64,000 bases of DNA from the NCBI RefSeq assembly GCF_041925275.1, contig NZ_JBHEUZ010000020.1:1-64000 (forward strand), given 5' to 3'. The notes beneath the pieces are model-generated. The model was not told where the DNA came from, searched no databases, and saw only the letters and a program-made list of their open reading frames with translations. This document shows, piece after piece, positions 51,554-59,385 of the stretch (its first letter is position 1; every line of letters starts with the position of its first letter). A program made the position numbers and the translations under genes. This DNA is from Parapedobacter pyrenivorans_A (lineage in GTDB: Bacteria; Bacteroidota; Bacteroidia; Sphingobacteriales; Sphingobacteriaceae).

Positions 51554-51970
51554 ATGATATATCTTACACGGCGAGAACGGTTTAACGCGGCGCACAAATT
51601 ATATCGCGAGGAGTGGAGCTTGGAACAAAATGAGGCTGTATTTGGCAAATGTTCCAACCCCAATTGGCATGGACACAATTATGAGCTGTTCGTGACGGTG
51701 AAAGGTGAGGTGGATGCGCAAACAGGGTTCGTGATTGATTTGAAGGAGCTGAAGCACATCATCGAAATCCATGTGATTGACAAGCTGGATCACCGCAACG
51801 TGAACCTCGATGTAGACTTTATGCAGGGAAAAATGGCATCTACCGAGGTGTTGGCGATTGAGATTTTCAGGCAATTGAAACCGCATATCGAGGCGAATGG
51901 GGCCCTGCTTCATTCGGTGAAGCTGGTTGAAACCGAAAATAATTCCGTGGAATATTTTGGTGAAGAATAA
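51554..51970 (+). CDS. queD: 6-carboxytetrahydropterin synthase / PTPS family
   Basis: 138-residue tunnelling-fold enzyme. Zinc ligands are in FNAAHKLY and NWHGHNYEL; the catalytic Cys lies in FGKCSNPNWHGH, spaced as in QueD/PTPS proteins. It turns dihydroneopterin triphosphate into 6-carboxy-tetrahydropterin for queuosine (or 6-pyruvoyl-tetrahydropterin). folE starts 23 nt downstream and supplies its substrate, so the pair forms the first two steps of 7-deazaguanine/queuosine synthesis. ATG 51554 follows the -7 element by 6 nt. Confidence 0.9.
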   Translation: MIYLTRRERFNAAHKLYREEWSLEQNEAVFGKCSNPNWHGHNYELFVTVKGEVDAQTGFVIDLKELKHIIEIHVIDKLDHRNVNLDVDFMQGKMASTEVLAIEIFRQLKPHIEANGALLHSVKLVETENNSVEYFGEE

Positions 51971-51993
51971 CGCCAAAGGTTAAAAAAACGACT

Positions 51994-52626
51994 ATGGACA
52001 ACGATTTCCCAATCAACGAGGAGGAAATAGACGGGTACGTGAAGATAGACCGCTACAACCCCGAAAAGGTGGCGCGAATCGCTTCGCATTATGCAGATAT
52101 ATTGGCTCTTTTGGGTGAGAATCCCTCGCGCCAAGGGTTGTTGAAAACGCCCGAACGGGTGGCTAAAGCGTTGCAATACCTTACCCATGGTTATGACGTC
52201 GATCCTGCGGCCGTCCTGCGGGGAGCCATGTTTGAGGAAGAGTATAGCCAAATGGTGGTCGTAAAGGATATCGAGGTGTATTCGATGTGCGAGCATCACA
52301 TGTTGCCCTTCTTTGGTAAAGCACACGTGGCCTACATCCCAAACGGCCATATTGTAGGCTTAAGCAAGATTCCCCGGGTGATAGACATCTATGCCCGCCG
52401 CCTGCAGGTGCAGGAGCGGCTTACCAACGAAATCCGTGATTGCATCCAGGAAACATTAAATCCGGTTGGTGTGGCGGTGGTCATTGAATGCAAGCACCTC
52501 TGCATGTGCATGCGTGGTGTACAGAAACAAAACTCGGTAACCACCACCTCGGCATTTACGGGCGAGTTTGCAAAAGAGCGTACGCGCAACGAGTTCCTGC
52601 GACTGATTACCGCTTCGCTGGGCTAA
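51994..52626 (+). CDS. folE: GTP cyclohydrolase I
   Basis: 210-residue decameric enzyme producing 7,8-dihydroneopterin triphosphate from GTP. Zinc ligands: Cys and His in SMCEHHMLPFFGKAHVAYIP and the second Cys in IECKHLCMCMRGVQKQNS; GLSKIPRVIDIYARRLQVQE is the tetrapeptide-binding core. It feeds folate and, through the adjacent queD, queuosine. Ends 6 bp before the convergent DUF5686 gene. Confidence 0.97.
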   Translation: MDNDFPINEEEIDGYVKIDRYNPEKVARIASHYADILALLGENPSRQGLLKTPERVAKALQYLTHGYDVDPAAVLRGAMFEEEYSQMVVVKDIEVYSMCEHHMLPFFGKAHVAYIPNGHIVGLSKIPRVIDIYARRLQVQERLTNEIRDCIQETLNPVGVAVVIECKHLCMCMRGVQKQNSVTTTSAFTGEFAKERTRNEFLRLITASLG

Positions 52627-52632
52627 GTGTCA

Positions 52633-55104
52633 TTAAAACAACCGCAATCCGATCCGGATGGCTTCTTTTCCGCTTAGCCCCAAGTGGCTCCCAAATGACC
52701 GTGCATAGATGACGCGAAGGCGTTGCCACTCGAGACCGGCGTGGAACTCGCCATAGTGCTTGGTATCCAGCGTGTGCAAGTAGTGGAGGCCGATGATTTC
52801 CTGCAGTTTGAGTTTTCGGAGTAGGGGCACCTTGCCCGTGAGCATCGTGGAGAGATTGTATTCCCCATGTGCTTCCGCAAAGGTTCCGGAACTGCTGTGC
52901 CGATAATAGTCCAACAACAGGAAAGTGGTCAATTGCTGGTCGCTGATCAGTGTCCGCGTACCGTTGAAATGCCGGTAATCCGTATAGTAGAGCGACTTGT
53001 CATTCAAAAACGTGCCCGCCCGTAAGTCGAACGACATACGGCCATACAAGCCCAGCCCGATACCCGTTTTATGTAGCCGAGCCACCAATAGATCGTAATC
53101 CACATCGCTTCCCAGTACTTGAGGCAGACCTTTCGTATAGGATATGGATAAGATGGGCCAACGCGATGGCAGGTATACCCGCCGGTGCGGATACGTCTCG
53201 TATTTCGTGCCGAAGTCGTAACTCAACCCCAAAGAGACTTTAAGGGCCCGGTTTTCGTCGAATAGCGGAACGTCCGATTCAGGCACTAGGGGATTATTGG
53301 AAGTGAGGTACTGTTTGTTCCGTTCCCGGAAGGTATAGTCGGTACTGTTGGGTAACCATAGGCGGTTTTCCCAAACGGTGGACGCCGTTACGTGCACGTT
53401 TGCCGGCAGTGTATAGCGCCATTCTACCCCGCCGAAGGTACGCTCGTACCATTTGAGGTAATTGCGACCAAACAAGGTGGTGCTGATGGTATTGAAAAGT
53501 GGTGGCAACGACCCCCGGTTATTCATATCCTGCACGTTGCTTCCCCCATACACGTGGAGGGAACCCTTGCCGAGCGGAAAGGAGATGCCCGCATAGCCGT
53601 TGGGTCGTTTGTTTGCAAAACCGTAGCGGATGTTGCCGTAGAAGGTGAAATTGCGGTTCAGCACAGTATCGACCTGCCGGGAGTACCGCATACCATAGTT
53701 GAGCGCCAATCCTTCCACACTGTTGAAGAGCAGCGATTTTGCCAGTCCGTCGAAGGAAAGGAACGACCGGCTTGCGCGGTTGCGGTACGTATAGCCGGTG
53801 AGAAGTTGTTGCGGTTTCAGCTGGTTGGAAACGCGGTCGAGCGAATCGAGGTAAGGCTTAGATTTGCGCCGTCGTTGCAGGCTGTCTTTGCGGACGTAGT
53901 CCAGCCGCTCTTCGTCGGTGAGTAGCAGAGGACGGCTCGTGGCCCAATAAGCCGAGTCCCGTTCGTTGACACCCTCGGCAATACGCAACACTTCGTTGAA
54001 TGTGCCCTTCCTGATGCCCGGACGGGTTGCGTAACCACTGTATACAGCGGCGAAGTAGCCGCCCATGCGGAATCCAAGCAGGCCGCCTACAAAATCAAAT
54101 CGGACATTTGATGGTTGCCATTGGGTGCTGTCTATCGGGATAAACTCCTGCCGGATCGAGAGGGTATCGAGGAGGTTGATACCGGAGGTTTTGGTGAGCT
54201 GTAGGTTTACCCCGTAAATGCGCCAAAGGTCTTCCACGATATAGATGTCGCCTTGGTAGAGCGGTTCGCCCTTGCGGCGTGACGATACATCGATTTTATG
54301 GATGGTGAGCCCGTTTTCTTCCGTAGTGCCCTGTAGGCGGTATCGGTAGTAACCGAGTGCATTGTCGGCGATGGGCGAAATGAAGGGCCGCGGACTTAGA
54401 CCATCGATGATGGGCTGGTTATTTTCATAGAAATTGAGTTTTAGGTCGGCCGCCCGGTTAAAGCTGAATGCTTGGTTATTGCCCGAAAACTTCGAGCTGA
54501 TCATTTCTTCCCGGAAATCATCGGGCGGCTGCACGGTGATGTGCGACTCGGATTCGGAAAGGTATACGATTCCTGCACGGTTGGAATCCAGTCCGATTTC
54601 CCGGCCGATCTGGTCGATATCCACACCGAGGAATTTTTTTGGGGCTTGCAGTATCCGTTGCACTCCCTTAATGTATACGTTGGCGGTGTAGGGGGTAGCT
54701 TCGTGCAGGTGTTTTTTGCGCTGCCTTATCGCCTGCCGGATAATGGCGTAAGCTGGGTCTTCGCCGTTGCCAATCACCACTTCATCGAGGAGGTAGGCTT
54801 CGGCTGGCAGGCTGATCTGTATCTGTTTATCCCCGTCCATAGTAATCGGTTCGGTCGCCTGCCTGTAGCCTACCGAGCGAACTACCAATTCATGTTTACC
54901 GGCGGCGAGGCTCAACTTAAATATTCCCTCGCTATTGGCGGAAGTACCCAAGCCAGTTGTACCTTTCGGATAGATGCTGGCAAACGGCACGGGATTGCCT
55001 TGTTCATCGGTTACCTGTCCAGTAAGCCGGTATGTCTGGGCCTGGACGAACACAGTCGCCAAGCTGATTAATGCAAGCGTAAGCCACGGTTTCAGCATAA
55101 GCAT
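52633..55104 (-). CDS. DUF5686 outer-membrane protein with carboxypeptidase-like plug
   Basis: About 823 residues. A signal peptide (about 1-22) is followed by a CarboxypepD_reg-like domain (about 25-105: LTGQVTDEQGNPVPFASIYP), then the DUF5686 region, which from about residue 420 looks like an outer-membrane beta-barrel (GYAGISFPLGKGSLHVYGG; LSYDFGTKYETYPHRRVYLP). This resembles a TonB-plug-like front fused to a barrel; the function is unknown. ATG 55104 is preferred: TAAGTTTG (55108-55115, minus) ends 3 nt before it. A second ATG at 55098 is possible. Confidence 0.82.
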   Translation of the reverse strand: MLMLKPWLTLALISLATVFVQAQTYRLTGQVTDEQGNPVPFASIYPKGTTGLGTSANSEGIFKLSLAAGKHELVVRSVGYRQATEPITMDGDKQIQISLPAEAYLLDEVVIGNGEDPAYAIIRQAIRQRKKHLHEATPYTANVYIKGVQRILQAPKKFLGVDIDQIGREIGLDSNRAGIVYLSESESHITVQPPDDFREEMISSKFSGNNQAFSFNRAADLKLNFYENNQPIIDGLSPRPFISPIADNALGYYRYRLQGTTEENGLTIHKIDVSSRRKGEPLYQGDIYIVEDLWRIYGVNLQLTKTSGINLLDTLSIRQEFIPIDSTQWQPSNVRFDFVGGLLGFRMGGYFAAVYSGYATRPGIRKGTFNEVLRIAEGVNERDSAYWATSRPLLLTDEERLDYVRKDSLQRRRKSKPYLDSLDRVSNQLKPQQLLTGYTYRNRASRSFLSFDGLAKSLLFNSVEGLALNYGMRYSRQVDTVLNRNFTFYGNIRYGFANKRPNGYAGISFPLGKGSLHVYGGSNVQDMNNRGSLPPLFNTISTTLFGRNYLKWYERTFGGVEWRYTLPANVHVTASTVWENRLWLPNSTDYTFRERNKQYLTSNNPLVPESDVPLFDENRALKVSLGLSYDFGTKYETYPHRRVYLPSRWPILSISYTKGLPQVLGSDVDYDLLVARLHKTGIGLGLYGRMSFDLRAGTFLNDKSLYYTDYRHFNGTRTLISDQQLTTFLLLDYYRHSSSGTFAEAHGEYNLSTMLTGKVPLLRKLKLQEIIGLHYLHTLDTKHYGEFHAGLEWQRLRVIYARSFGSHLGLSGKEAIRIGLRLF

Positions 55105-55183
55105 CCCCAAACTTACCAAAACGGTCGCGTATGTTGTTGTTAATTTTCGTTAATATTGCAGTCAGCACAATAGACTTAAAAAC

Positions 55184-58100
55184 ATGAATACCATCAACAC
55201 TTGCCTATTGACGGCAACCCTGGCATTTGCGTCGCTTGCCGCCCCTGCACAGACCTCCCCCACATTCATTTCATACCCTACGTTGAGCCCCGATGGCCAG
55301 TTGGTTGTTTTCAGCTATGCCGGTGACCTGTGGAAGGTGGCTGCGGACGGCGGGCAGGCATTTCGTCTCACTGCTATGCGCGGGGAGGAAATAGCCCCTC
55401 GGATTTCGCCCGATGGCCAATGGTTAGCGTTTTCGGCCAACCAGTTCGGCAACCACGACGTATATGTGATGCCCCTGGAGGGCGGAGACATCCGCCAACT
55501 TACCCATCACGATGCTTCCGATGAGGTAGACAGCTGGAGCTGGGACAGCCAGACCATCTATTTCACCTCGGGGCGCTACAACCGCTTTACCAGCTATTCG
55601 GTAGCTGCCCAGGGCGGTACGGCAAAACGCCTTTTCCCACACTATTTCAATACCATACACGGGGTAACCGAAAAGCCGGATGGCGAATTGCTTTTCAACA
55701 ACACGTGGGAGAGCTATTTTGCCGCCAATCGCAAGCGCTACAAAGGGGAGTTTAATCCCGATATTCTAGGCTATCACCCCGGCACCACTGCGTTTACCCA
55801 GTATACCGACTACGATGGCAAGGATTTCTGGGCCTCGGTAGACCGGCAGGGCAACGTGTTCTTCGCCTCCGACGAGGCCAATGGCGAGTATAATCTTTAT
55901 ACGTTTACCGGCGGGGAAAAGACAGCGTTGACCCACTTCGACACCTCCATCAAGCGCCCTTCTGTAGCGACCAACGGCGGGAAAGTGGTGTTCGAAAAGG
56001 ACTATCAGCTATATGTTTATGATGTGGCCACCAAGAAAACGTCGAAGCCCGATGTTACTATAGGCCGGCATACCTTATTGGATGCGCCACAGGAGTTTGA
56101 CGTGAAAGAACACATTTCCTATTTCGATGTATCGCCGGATGGCAAGAAGCTCGCCTTTATCTCACGCGGGGAGCTCTTCGTGAGTGATGTAGAGGGCCAA
56201 TTCATCAAGCAGATGGCCGGCTCGGGCGAGCGGTCCATGGAAGTGAAGTGGCTGGCTGACAATAAAACACTGTTGTTTAACCAGACCCATGCGGGCTACC
56301 CCAATTGGTACACGATAGGGGCCGACGGCAAGAGCGAAGCTAGGCAGCTAACGGCCGATCTGCGTAGCAACCGCGATATCACGTTCAATGCGGAACGGAC
56401 CCAAGCCGTATACCTCAGCGGCCGCGACGAGGTGCGACTGCTCGACCTAAAAACATTGCAGAGTACCACCGTGGTGAAAGATGAGATATGGGCCTTCCAA
56501 AACTCGGAGCCCTCGTTCTCGCCCAATGGTGAATACATCCTGTTTACGGCCTATCGCAATTTCGAACAGGATATCTTTGTACACCATATTACGAAGAAAC
56601 AAACCATCAACCTCACCAACACGGGGGTATCGGAAGCTTCGCCGGCATGGGCGCCCGACGGGAAGTCCATCTACTTTGCCAGCAATCGTACCAAGCCGGC
56701 CTACCCCACCGGCATGCGCGATGCCAGCATCTACCGCATGGAGCTGGATGATTTTGACGAACCCTATCGGATCGACAAATTCGATGAACTTTTCCAGGAG
56801 AAAAAGAAAGATGAAAAGGAGAAAGACAGCGACGGCAAAAAGAAAGGCAAGGATAAAGACGGCGAAAAAGGCGATGATGCCGATAGCACGGAGGCTGCCG
56901 ATACGCCTATTGTTATCAATACCCAAGGGTTGCTCGACCGCATTACCCGGATAGGCCCTGCTTTCGGTACCCAAAGCAATCCTAAGGCGTTCAAGAAAGG
57001 CGAAAAGACGTATATCTTTTATGCTTCAAACCATGAAAGTGGCCGCAGGGCGCTGTACCGGACGGTACGAGAGGCGTTTGAAGACGACAAGACCGAGAAG
57101 GTGGCCGACGGTGGCGTGGGGAACCTCTTGGAGGTGAACGGGAAATTCTACGCCCTTTCCGGCGGCGTCGTGCAGAAATACAACATCGATGGCAATAAGT
57201 TCGAGAAGGTAGATATCGCTTTCAAATTCCGCCGGAACCTGGAAGACGAGTTCAACCAGATGTTTTACGAAACGTGGGCAGGTATTGAAGAGAACTTTTA
57301 CGATGGCGACTTTCACGGGGTGGACTGGGCGGCTGTAAAAACCCGTTATGCAGCTTACCTGCCCTACCTGAACAACCGTGCCGACCTACGGGTGCTGCTC
57401 AACGATATGTTGGGCGAGCTCAACTCGTCGCACCTTGGCTTCAACTCAAGCGGCAGCGACGAGCGTAAGGACTTCTCGGTGGTAACCAATGAAACGGGGG
57501 TGGTATTCGACAACGAAAACCCCTATCGTGTACAGCGCGTGGTGGACCGCAGCAATGCGGCCCGCAAGGAGATAGATATCCGTCCCGGCGATGTATTGGT
57601 AGCGGTTGATGGACAATTGATGGATACCCTAGTTGACCGTGATGCGTATTTCACGCGCCCTTCGTTGGCCGAAGAAATGGTACTGACCTTCAGACGTGGG
57701 GGGGCGGAATTGAGCGCCAAGGTACGGCCACAAAGCAGCGGTGCGTTGCGCGACCAGCGCTACGATGAATGGATACGTGCCAACCGCCATAAAGTAGACT
57801 CGCTAGGGCAAGACCGCATAGCTTACACGTATATGAAAAATATGGGTAGCGACGAATTGGAACGCTTCCTACTGGATATGGTGGAGCAAGAAGCCCAGAA
57901 GGATGCCATCATCCTTGACCTGCGGTACAACACGGGTGGCAACGTGCACGATGAGGTACTGCGTTTTCTCTCGCAGCGCCCTTACCTGCAATGGCAGTAC
58001 CGTGGAGGCAAGCGCTCACCGCAGAGCAACTTTGCCCCATCGGGCAAGCCCATCGTGTTGCTGGTGAACGAGCAGTCCCTCAGCGATGCGGAGATGACGG

Positions 58101-58372
58101 CTGCGGGTTTCAAAGCCCTGAAGCTGGGCAAAATCATCGGCACGGAAACCTACCGCTGGATCATCTTCACCTCGGCCAAGGGCTTGGTGGATGGCTCGAT
58201 GTACCGCGTGCCGGCATGGGGTTGTTATACGCTGGAGGGCGATGACCTGGAGTTGACCGGCGTATCGCCCGATATTTATGTTAAGAACACCTTCATGGAT
58301 AGGCTGCAGGGCAACGACCCGCAGTTGGAGCGGGCAGTAAAGGAGTTGCTAGAGGAGTTGGGGAAGAAATAA
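55184..58372 (+). CDS. Tricorn-like S41 protease with beta-propeller domains
   Basis: 1062 residues. Signal peptide (about 1-22), then two beta-propeller blocks of WD40-like/PD40 repeats (LSPDGQLVVFSYAGDLWKV, ISPDGQWLAFSANQFGNHDV, DVSPDGKKLAFISRGELFV). A highly charged K/E/D segment (about 545-575, nearly all K, E, D, G) leads to a tricorn C1-like domain, a PDZ domain (about 770-845) and the S41 core NEQSLSDAEMTAAGFKAL with the nucleophile Ser. Archaeal tricorn is cytosolic; this one carries a signal peptide, so it should act in the periplasm. Probable peptide degradation. Confidence 0.88.
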   Translation: MNTINTCLLTATLAFASLAAPAQTSPTFISYPTLSPDGQLVVFSYAGDLWKVAADGGQAFRLTAMRGEEIAPRISPDGQWLAFSANQFGNHDVYVMPLEGGDIRQLTHHDASDEVDSWSWDSQTIYFTSGRYNRFTSYSVAAQGGTAKRLFPHYFNTIHGVTEKPDGELLFNNTWESYFAANRKRYKGEFNPDILGYHPGTTAFTQYTDYDGKDFWASVDRQGNVFFASDEANGEYNLYTFTGGEKTALTHFDTSIKRPSVATNGGKVVFEKDYQLYVYDVATKKTSKPDVTIGRHTLLDAPQEFDVKEHISYFDVSPDGKKLAFISRGELFVSDVEGQFIKQMAGSGERSMEVKWLADNKTLLFNQTHAGYPNWYTIGADGKSEARQLTADLRSNRDITFNAERTQAVYLSGRDEVRLLDLKTLQSTTVVKDEIWAFQNSEPSFSPNGEYILFTAYRNFEQDIFVHHITKKQTINLTNTGVSEASPAWAPDGKSIYFASNRTKPAYPTGMRDASIYRMELDDFDEPYRIDKFDELFQEKKKDEKEKDSDGKKKGKDKDGEKGDDADSTEAADTPIVINTQGLLDRITRIGPAFGTQSNPKAFKKGEKTYIFYASNHESGRRALYRTVREAFEDDKTEKVADGGVGNLLEVNGKFYALSGGVVQKYNIDGNKFEKVDIAFKFRRNLEDEFNQMFYETWAGIEENFYDGDFHGVDWAAVKTRYAAYLPYLNNRADLRVLLNDMLGELNSSHLGFNSSGSDERKDFSVVTNETGVVFDNENPYRVQRVVDRSNAARKEIDIRPGDVLVAVDGQLMDTLVDRDAYFTRPSLAEEMVLTFRRGGAELSAKVRPQSSGALRDQRYDEWIRANRHKVDSLGQDRIAYTYMKNMGSDELERFLLDMVEQEAQKDAIILDLRYNTGGNVHDEVLRFLSQRPYLQWQYRGGKRSPQSNFAPSGKPIVLLVNEQSLSDAEMTAAGFKALKLGKIIGTETYRWIIFTSAKGLVDGSMYRVPAWGCYTLEGDDLELTGVSPDIYVKNTFMDRLQGNDPQLERAVKELLEELGKK

Positions 58373-58401
58373 ACTGAAAAGGACGAGTAGTAGCTTGGGC
58401 A

Positions 58402-59046
58402 TCATAGGCTTTCGGAATAGCGGCATAATGCAACTATGCCACGCACGTCATTGAAATCCAACTTGTGCCCAGCCACGTACTTCTCTATAGTTTCCTGATG
58501 CCCCGGGTATATCCGGTACAGTTGTTTGAAGTTGGAAAACCTTCTCCGGTTTCCGTTTTTTACAATGAAATAATCGTAGTAGATTTTGGAAACTTGCCGT
58601 TCCTTGCCTTTTAGGTCTGTCCGTATACCTTGAAACGAAGCCGACGAATAGGCGTCGACTGACGCAAGTTCACTGGAGACACCGTAACCTATCGTTTGTG
58701 GTTTGTAAGCACTATTGGCATTGAATCGGATGTAAATGACCGGGGCAGCGGACACTTTTTCCAATGCATTGCTGCCATCTAAGAGAAATGTCCGCCCGGT
58801 GATGATGAGCGAGTCGATGGCCTGATAGTTGGATACTACCTTTACCTGCCCATCTCGCTTATCAATGAAATAAAGCGCGCCTTCCACCAGATTATAGTTT
58901 ACTTTTTCAGCTGATTTTCGTCCATCTCTAAAATATACGACGGCATCGTGGTAGTCGTCAAAAAGATAAGCCGATAAGGTATCCTGCCCATAGCTCGGCA
59001 TCGAAAGCGCCGCTAACAACAGTAAAAGGCAACATGTAGGTTTCAT
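58402..59046 (-). CDS. Secreted protein of unknown function
   Basis: 214 residues: signal peptide MKPTCCLLLLLAALSMPSYG, then a mixed alpha/beta soluble domain with no motif I recognise (YRIYPGHQETIEKYVAGHKL near the end). Predicted periplasmic or extracellular. It is convergent with the tricorn-like gene, with 29 bp between stops, and separated from gcvP by a 339-bp gap. No operon partner. Confidence 0.7.
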   Translation of the reverse strand: MKPTCCLLLLLAALSMPSYGQDTLSAYLFDDYHDAVVYFRDGRKSAEKVNYNLVEGALYFIDKRDGQVKVVSNYQAIDSLIITGRTFLLDGSNALEKVSAAPVIYIRFNANSAYKPQTIGYGVSSELASVDAYSSASFQGIRTDLKGKERQVSKIYYDYFIVKNGNRRRFSNFKQLYRIYPGHQETIEKYVAGHKLDFNDVRGIVALCRYSESL

Positions 59047-59133
59047 TTTATTCCGGTTTTAAACACCTAAGTTATCACAGTTGGCAGCCAAGATGACTGC
59101 AATTTGGCGGAAAGATAATCAATATTTCGCTTC

Positions 59134-59160
59134 AAAAAGAGGTACGGCAGACCTCTTTTT
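59134..59160. terminator. Bidirectional terminator-like hairpin
   Basis: Perfect 10-bp stem AAAAAGAGGT/ACCTCTTTTT (59134-59143 with 59151-59160), loop ACGGCAG, with T-runs on both strands. It lies upstream of both neighbouring genes, so its transcript is not obvious. Confidence 0.7.
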
Positions 59161-59313
59161 TATGATCCGGAGAACCCTACATATTGCCATGTTCAAAATC
59201 GTCGTTCTACAGGCGCGGGAAAGCAGAAATCCTGGCACAGCGCATTGCGGTTGGCTGTGCCGGCCAGCGCCCCCAAAAAGTACGGTACTCTTCAATTCAC
59301 GCGTTAAAATCCG

Positions 59314-59321
59314 TACCTTTG
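59314..59321 (+). promoter_or_regulatory. Promoter -7 element of gcvP
   Basis: TACCTTTG, 64 nt upstream of the gcvP ATG; a TTC (not TTG) lies 20 nt before it. Confidence 0.5.
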
Positions 59322-59385
59322 CCCCGAAAAATTTACCGGCTGCTTGCAAAGCAGCATGGCTGCACCACGGTAGTAATATATCCGA

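Larger units (their letters stand above)
59047..59385. other. Intergenic region upstream of gcvP
   Basis: 339 bp with no gene. It contains a bidirectional terminator-like hairpin (59134-59160), a second stable hairpin GGCACAGC/GCTGTGCC (59234-59241 with 59254-59261) without a U-tract, and the gcvP promoter. A small RNA here is possible. Confidence 0.5.
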
